The position numbers and the translations under genes are program-made. From assembly GCA_015680685.1 (NCBI GenBank), contig MNCI01035130.1:582440-646439 (forward strand): a stretch of DNA of 64,000 bases, in the 5' to 3' direction. The stretch's first letter is position 1. Every line of letters starts with the position of its first letter. The DNA is from Gnetum montanum (taxonomy: Eukaryota; Streptophyta; Gnetopsida; Gnetales; Gnetaceae). The notes beneath the pieces were generated by a model, which ran no database searches, had not been told where the DNA came from, and was given only the letters and a program-made list of their open reading frames with translations. Of this stretch, positions 57,889 through 64,000 are shown in pieces.

Positions 57889-58560
57889 TCATCTATTGTA
57901 GATTTTTCTAATAAGGCATGGAAAGATAAGTGTCTTCTTGCTCTGCTCATTCTTCTTGAAGTATTTTTGTATTTCTAGAAAAATTAGTTGGGACAAGTTG
58001 ATTGGAAAATTTTCACTAAGGATTATGCATGCCCTTGTAAAGAAATATGTAATCTTGCTACGTAATATTATGAAATTAATGTGGTACAACGTAATCTTGA
58101 AATATATTCTCTTTGCTTGGGTGAGTGCACCATATTCTTTTTTGTTCACTTTATATGTTCTTTTAATCCATTCATTTTTTACCTCTTGATTGAATAGGTT
58201 GGATATCTTTGTACCTTGTGTTTTCCATGTTAGAAATTCCTAGGATCTTTGTAATTGTATTAATGGAGTAGGAGATGGTTATGTTCTTAATCTTAATAGT
58301 TGCATCCTTTTGGTGATTATTCTAGAAGGGATATGTCTCACCCATGTACCACTACCCATTGGTTAAGATGATGGCCCAAAGAAGAGATGATTGTAACTAC
58401 TCATAGATATCTTGGGGTGTTAACTTCAAAAATGGACTTAAGCTAGTTCTTGAATGATTAAACTTTGTATCTTCCTAGTTTGATTCTTTCTAGGCATGCC
58501 TTTGTAAGGGTCACTTCTAAGTTCGGGCTTGGTTGCGGTACCTCATCTTGTGTAGATTGA
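57889..58560 (-). pseudogene. Second copy of the plant-transposon-protein-like ORF
   Basis: The minus strand reads MRYRNQ (about 58530), then WYMGETYPF (about 58345), then WIKRTYKVNKKEYGALTQAK and RIYFKITLYHI (about 58160-58070), then FLEIQKYFKK and LIFPCLIRKIYN (about 57970-57890). This follows the plus-strand ORF at 53831-54652 segment by segment (WYLGEMYQF, YGELTLEERIYFKIGTYHIF, LIEILRWFEE, LLFAYLIRKLC). It is a diverged, broken member of the same family in the opposite orientation. Confidence 0.65.
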
Positions 58561-60439
58561 CTTGTTTAAGCTATGGGAATTTTCCTAATAGGTTTCACCT
58601 TTAGTTCCTCCCTCAAGGACCTTGTTGCATATGTGGCTTCTTGTGCTTCTTATGCTTGTCCATGTCCATGTTCTCATGCATCTCTTGTTCTCATCTCAAT
58701 TAGTTGTGATGGACTTGTTACCTTTGAGATGCATTTATGTGCTATATAAAATCATATTAATGATCATTTGTTAGTTTTTTCAATATTTCCATAATGATTT
58801 TACCCTTAGTTAATCTTTATGTTAGCTTAAATTTGGAAACATTTTACATTGAAGCTTTTAGATGATTGCATTTTCATATCTCGGAGATCTAAGATAGCTA
58901 GGCCATCTTTATATTTAAATAATTTAAGTCATTTTTAGCACAATTTGTCTTAGTTGTTCAAAAATAGGGGTTGTTGAAAGTTTTCAAATTACTATATAAA
59001 AGCCCTCACAATGTGAGCTCAACTCTAGAAGTTTATAGATTTTTGAATGGGTTTGATTGGAGGTTTGAATCACAAGTTATGACATTGAGAAGGTTTGGGC
59101 CTTGAAAATTGTAAAAACTCCTCTTACGTGATTGGAAATGAGTGAAAAATTCATAAATGGTTGATGTGTATATTTAAGAAGTTTATATCACATTAACATA
59201 GTAGTGTCAATGGGGCTATGTTGATAAATCCTCTTATGTTGATTTAGTAGAATTAACACAACAAACGTTTGAAATTTTCTTAATTTTTTGGATGCACTTT
59301 TAAGAAGTTTCTTGAGATTTTTGGATTAAATTATAGTTTTTAAAAGGATCATAAGTCATGGAAGATGTTATAGACATTTTAAAAATGATAAAATGATAAA
59401 TATTCATAAGTAGAAGCTTTTTAAATCAATGACAACTTGGAGTTTTTAAAGGTTTGAACCATAAAAATTAGTAAAAGTTCACAAAAATAAATGAGAATTT
59501 AGCAAATGATGATGCATAAAGGTAAAGATTGTAGCATTTGAATGTTTTTTTTATGGAATTAGTCCATAGACAAGATTAATAAGAGTTATACAAGTGGGTA
59601 ATCACCATAGTAGGCTTCTGCCCATAATGCCCTAGTATAATAATTTTACAAGGTGTTCATGGACATCTAGGAAATTAAATGTGAATCTAGTCAATTTTCC
59701 AATATCCATACAATTATTATTATTGAGATTCTACATTATAGTAAATAAAAGCATTAAATTTATAATTGAGAATAGTAGTGAGGTGTAATAGATTTAGAAG
59801 GGATTGTAGAAATTGGAACATAAGGTACCTTACCATGGTCATAATGGATCCTTCATGTAGAGCATGGTCAAGGTGACCATCATATCTTTTTAGTCGAATT
59901 CCAAACCAAGTTCATACCACTTCTAGTGACAACCCATTATGTCATTGTTAGTTCATCACCATAAGAGCAAATGCAACCACATGAAGATCCCATAACTCAA
60001 ACAAGAAAAAGTGAAAAATATACATCCCATGGAACATTCAATTAATTATTAGCATGTAATTTATGGATCTTGGTCATTATTTAGAGGGGTGCATTCAAGC
60101 ATGGATCACATGGATTTCCAGTGATACCTCAAGAATGATTTTGGAATATGTTAATTAATTAATTATTGTTTTATTACTCTTACCAAAGGACTACCTTTAG
60201 ACATGGGTAATGTATCTTTCCAATGTCAAAGTAAGGTGATAGATTTAAAAAAAAAGATATTTCCCCAAACAATTAACATATGAGTGATAACATATCCAAG
60301 TGGAGCAATGAAACCCATAGAGGAGGTTCAAAGAATCAACAAATCTTCTTGATGTCATACCCTTTTCAACCTTCTTAGTCCTTTATCCTTTCACCAAGGC
60401 ATGATGATTGAAACACCACAAAAAATTTTGGCTAACACT
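58561..60439. other. AT-rich sequence, no gene recognised
   Basis: No domain or window-internal repeat was recognised. It is probably old repeat sequence. It ends where the CG-richer gypsy LTR begins. Confidence 0.45.
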
Positions 60440-62105
60440 TGTAGACAGAAATTAAGCTAAGTCATGTTGGTCCTCAGCATGACCAAGCTTGAAAGCCTCA
60501 AGAATAGCATCAAACGAAGTCAAAGCAAGCAAGTAAAAGTTCCCTGGGACCCACAAAAGACTACGATGACATCTGGCATCAAACTTGGCAAATCTTGAGC
60601 TCAAAATACTTGGTTTTCACTAAGTATGCATCCTGTACGTTGGCCTACACATGCCCAGCGTAAGGCCCAGCGTACAGCAACTTTCGGGGCTCAAAAACTC
60701 ATCAAAACATGCTAAAGTGGAGCCTCTAGACCCCCCAAGACCTTCCCCAGGGTCCCCAGCAGGTCTCAGGCACTTGAAAATTGAATTTTGGGCTCCAAAT
60801 GATGGTCTTTCATTCCTCTACGCCCAGCGTATACGCCCAGGGTGCAGCCAGCGTAGAGAGACTTTCGGGCCCCAGAAATGAGTTAGAACATGCTAGAACT
60901 GAGCATCTGGACCCCCCAAGACCTTTCCCAGGGTCCCCAGCAGGTCTCAGGCACTTGAAAATTGAATTTTGGGCTCCAAATGATGGTCTTTCATTCCTCT
61001 ACGCCCAGCGTATACGCCCAGGGTGCAGCCAGCGTAGCGAGACTTTTGGGCCCCAAAAATGAGTTAGAACATGCCAGAACTAAGCGTATGGACCCCCTAG
61101 GACCTTCCCCAAGGTCCCCAGCAGCTCTCAGGCACTTGAAAATCAAATTTTGGGCTCCAAATGATGGTCTTTCATTCCTCTACGCCCAGCGTATACGGCC
61201 AGGGTGCAGCCAGCGTAGAGAGACTTTCGGGCTTCAGAAACTCCTCTAAACAGGCCAGAATTGAAGGTCTAGACCACCTAGGACCTTCCCCAAGGTCCCC
61301 AGTAGCTCTTGGGCATCCAAAAATCAATTTTTGACCTCAAAATGAAGCATTTTCATGTGTATACGCTGGGTACATTTTTGGTGTACGCTGGCATGCTATA
61401 CGCTTACGCTGGCATCCTGTACACTGGCGTGCTATACGCTGTCCAGTTGTAACATATCTTGCACCCGGTCAACGCGCCACGTGTCTCCCAACCCGAGTCC
61501 GCCATCAAAACCCTGTATAAAATCCCAATTTTTGACGAAATCGAGGACGGTTGGCAAAATCCCAGAGCATACCCAGGAGCAATTACGCTGCATACCAGAG
61601 CTCAAAAAACTCGTACGCTGGAAAACCTATACGCCATGCATAGTCCCTACGCCGTGCCTACAGCGTAAACCAGCTTGCTGCCCTCCCATCTGCCGAGGCT
61701 TTTCATCCGCCTTGTGCTTCGCCACAACTGCGTTAGACCGGTGCACTGTATTCTCACCCTGTAATATCATTGTTGCATTTGCTGCATAAGATTGTTTACA
61801 GTTTTACGTCAATTTGGCACGCGCATTCTGTTTACACCCATTTACGCCTCAACTCCGTTCGCATTTGTTTTACGCTGTTTACGTTTTGTGTACGCTCGCT
61901 ACGTCGTTTACGCATAACCCAGCGTATAGCACTTTGCGTACGCATGGGGAAATCCTTGTCTGATCCACGTGCGGACCACCCAAGGTACTCTGCCTTCGTG
62001 CATTCCAGCTCGCCCTCAGGCAAAGACAGGGTCATCTGTGCTTGCCCTGCAATCCCACGACCTCTGTTTCCTTCCATTCAGAGACCGACGATTTCAGGTG
62101 GTACA
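60440..62105 (+). repeat. 5' LTR of a younger gypsy (Tat-like) element
   Basis: Its end is fixed by the primer site at 62110. Its start is tentatively placed at TGTAGACAG (60440), where TG...CA termini would give 1.67 kb. It contains four 181-bp tandem repeats (60640-61350), a TATA box tgtataaaatccc (61513-61525), and many copies of the word acgct. It is much richer in C, G and CpG than older elements nearby, which suggests a younger insertion. Confidence 0.5.
60640..61350 (+). repeat. 181-bp tandem repeat array, about four units
   Basis: The junction word ctctacgcccagcg recurs at 60816, 60997 and 61178, exactly 181 bp apart, with strongly conserved units between. The first and last units are more diverged. 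Because 181 is not a multiple of three, reading frames shift by one each unit. That produces the series of overlapping open frames seen at 60651-61249; these are not genes. Confidence 0.9.
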
Positions 62106-62107
62106 GA

Positions 62108-62127
62108 AATTGGCGCTAGAAGTAGGG
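62108..62127 (+). other. Primer-binding site
   Basis: aattggcgctagaagtaggg matches the form common in plant Tat/Athila/Ogre elements (TTGGCGCTAGAAGGAGGG) with one change. It marks the end of the LTR and the start of the leader. Confidence 0.75.
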
Positions 62128-62249
62128 CCTCCTAAAAACCTTACCTGCAAACTTTCCAGCGTCTATGCTGCCCTATTTAAAACTCACCATCTACAAGTCT
62201 TCCAGCGTCTACGCTGATTTAACCATACGCTAACTTTGTTTACAAATTC

Positions 62250-62500
62250 CCAGCGTTTACGTTGCTACAGTGTTTTTACGCTGCTACAGTGTTTTCACGC
62301 TGCTACAGTGTTCTACAGTGTTTTCACACTGCTACAGTGTTTACATGTATGCTACAGTGTCCCAGCGTATGCTATAGTGTCTCAACGTATGCTACAGTGT
62401 CCCAGCGTATGCTACAGTGTTTTTACGCTGCTACAGTGTTTTCACGCTGCTACAGTGCTTTTACGCTGCTACAGTACTGCTATAGTACCGCTATAGTGCT
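62250..62500 (+). repeat. Leader minisatellite built on gctacagtg
   Basis: About 13-15 units of roughly 18-21 bp: variant one is tttttacgctgctacagtg and variant two is cccagcgtatgctacagtg. They occur in blocks (variant 1, then 2, then 1). Open frames at 62236-62579 across it are repetitive Cys/Tyr/Ser strings and not genes. Confidence 0.9.
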
Positions 62501-62853
62501 TTTTCAACAAAAACACCCAAAACAGGCCCGTTTCAAAGCCGAATTCGCTGCGATTCGCACCTACTTCAAACCAATCTAAGTATTAACGGCCACCAACATG
62601 AATCACCTTGTCTAAGGCATACCATACACACAACATAACGATTCCGAGATGACTTCCTCTTACCCGAGATTGCCATCCACGTCCAACTATGGTTCATAAT
62701 TTCATACTTAGCCAAATTTTCTCCTGTTTACGCCGTACACGCAGGACACTTAGAAAAATTTTCAGTTTCACACGCCGGATACTCTGCACACTTAGCCCGA
62801 AACACACTCGGCACTTGTTAACCAACTTGTACATTGCCCCGTCACACATCACC

Positions 62854-64000
62854 ATGGAGTCCCAGACCTCTAATGCACAGGCCTTCATAGTCCCCACACA
62901 AGAACAGTATAACTACATCTGTGTGAAGATTCAAGCCAACCTTTCTCTTGACACCATAGAACAGGAGTCAAAACGAAACTTCGAGCACATATACATGGGA
63001 GGTCACGAATTCGTCCCCTCTGTATATGACATCATCCCCCTTTCTGAACGTCAGCATAAACTCATCTCCCAGCTCCTTCTGGCAAGGAGCCAAAACTCAC
63101 GGCAACCCACTGAGGAGCCCCAAAACCTACATGACGTAGATGACTTCGAGGCACAATCTGAACCTGAGGATTCATACCACACCCTCAGTCCCCATGCCTA
63201 CATGAACCCATCACTCCATCCTCGCATGCGACAAACGACCGCTCACCAAGTGTTAATGAGCACACAAGCACCAATATCCCAACAGAGATTACCCACCCCC
63301 ATATCCACCCAGTACATACCACACGTGCAAACGCATGGGGCCACTTTCACTACATTAGCCCCGCACATCCAGGGTGTCACTTCACAGTTTGTGGCTAGGC
63401 AAGGAACCATACCCCTTGTTCAACAACCCACTCACTTCAACGTGCCACACCCCACAACTCTGAACATCACTCCATAGCAACAAATGACAACCCAACAACC
63501 TCCCCAACCAACTAATCTACCTACCACTCAAGAGTGGGCAGAAGCAAAATAGATGATGTAAGCGTTAGTGGATGAGGTAAAGCAACTCAAAGCTGATAAC
63601 ACTGAACAAGTTAAAGTACTGGATTTCTACCACGATGATCTGATTAGCTCTTCAGTGCTGCCGTTAGCTTTACCCAAGGGAATCACACTACCCCAGTTAA
63701 CCAAGTACAATGGGAAGGAAGATCCAAATGCTCACTTAGTCACGTTTTGATCAGAAACTCTATTGCTTCAAGCTTGGCCCCACGTAATCTTGCGAGTGTT
63801 CACTATGTCCTTAATGGGTGTAGCCTTAGACTGGTACCGAGCCTTGCCTCGTAACTCCATATCCTCTCTGGAGGATCTGTTAAATCAGTTTGTTACCCGG
63901 TTTAAGTACAACCTCAAGCCTGAAGCCATACTAGACACTCTAATATAGGTGAAACAAGCACCACTCGAGCCTGTGCAAAAGTTCATCCAACGATGGAGTG
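62854..64000 (+). pseudogene. Gag of a Tat/Ogre-like gypsy element (runs off the window)
   Basis: The likely start is ATG 62854 in a strong context (accatgg); the frame is open upstream to 62689 as well. The first 207 codons are intact (MESQTSNAQAFIVPTQEQ), rich in Gln, Pro and His. After stops at 63475 (TAG), 63550 (TAG) and 63559 (TAA), the capsid domain follows in the same frame: LPKGITLPQLTKYNGKEDP (about 63670), MSLMGVALDWYRALPRNS (about 63805) and LEDLLNQFVTRFKYNLKPEA (about 63870). Further stops are TGA 63748 and TAG 63946. The frame never shifts. All its stops are one transition from Gln, Arg or Trp codons, so decay is recent and mild. RT and integrase would lie beyond the window. Confidence 0.8.

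Noticed and set aside
60651-61249. Series of three overlapping plus-strand frames with near-identical proteins
   Set aside because: Explained by the 181-bp tandem repeat, whose unit length shifts the frame by one each time.
62250-62500. CRISPR-like array
   Set aside because: Units are contiguous and variable with no unique spacers, and the setting is a plant retroelement.
62236-62579. Cys/Tyr-rich repeat proteins
   Set aside because: Direct translation of the gctacagtg minisatellite; no independent gene evidence.

Overview
This window looks like nuclear DNA from a land plant with a very large, repeat-packed genome. My best guess is a gymnosperm; a fern cannot be excluded. The reasons are: one recognisable plant-specific gene (a FANTASTIC FOUR/FAF-family protein) in 64 kb, about 50 kb of old, AT-rich, CpG-poor LTR retrotransposons and LINEs, and deep nesting of these elements. 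The organism assignment is inference. I see no bacterial operons, tRNA or rRNA genes, or CRISPR arrays. Position 31107 is an ambiguous base (n).

Layout. 1-19.1 kb: remains of a long Ty3/gypsy element on the minus strand, with diverged colinear repeat copies at about 735-2640 and 16845-18630, gag-pol remnants at 10.2-16.2 kb, and a separate LTR element at 3687-9350 lying between. That second element carries no recognisable gag-pol. Its internal region holds an intronless, broken copy of a CCR4-type endonuclease/exonuclease/phosphatase gene, which looks like host-gene capture by a retroelement. 19.1-33.3 kb: fragments of gypsy elements in both orientations (gag, RNase H, primer-binding sites), including an LTR with a 0.5 kb internal tandem duplication. 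33.6-38.2 kb: a decayed LINE on the minus strand, split by an LTR.

38.2-46.2 kb is a GC-richer, CpG-containing, mostly non-repetitive gene island. It holds the intact FAF-family gene (41988 to 40417, minus strand, 523 aa, no introns in the coding sequence). The upstream side carries an unusual cluster of GC-rich microsatellites.

46.2-58.6 kb holds several copies of one non-autonomous, Tat/Athila-like LTR family. One nearly complete copy (48595-57400, plus strand) has both LTRs, a primer-binding site, gag, a plant-transposon-protein-like ORF, a coiled-coil ORF and a polypurine tract, but no protease, reverse transcriptase or integrase that I can recognise. Two partial copies lie inverted on either side. 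60.4-64.0 kb is the 5' part of a younger, CpG-rich gypsy element: an LTR containing 181-bp tandem repeats, a primer-binding site, a minisatellite leader and a gag gene that runs off the window.

Most dead ORFs carry in-frame TAG (less often TGA or TAA) where CAG, CGA, CAA or TGG is expected. This is the trace of long-term cytosine methylation and deamination, and it suits a heterochromatic repeat sea around one open gene.
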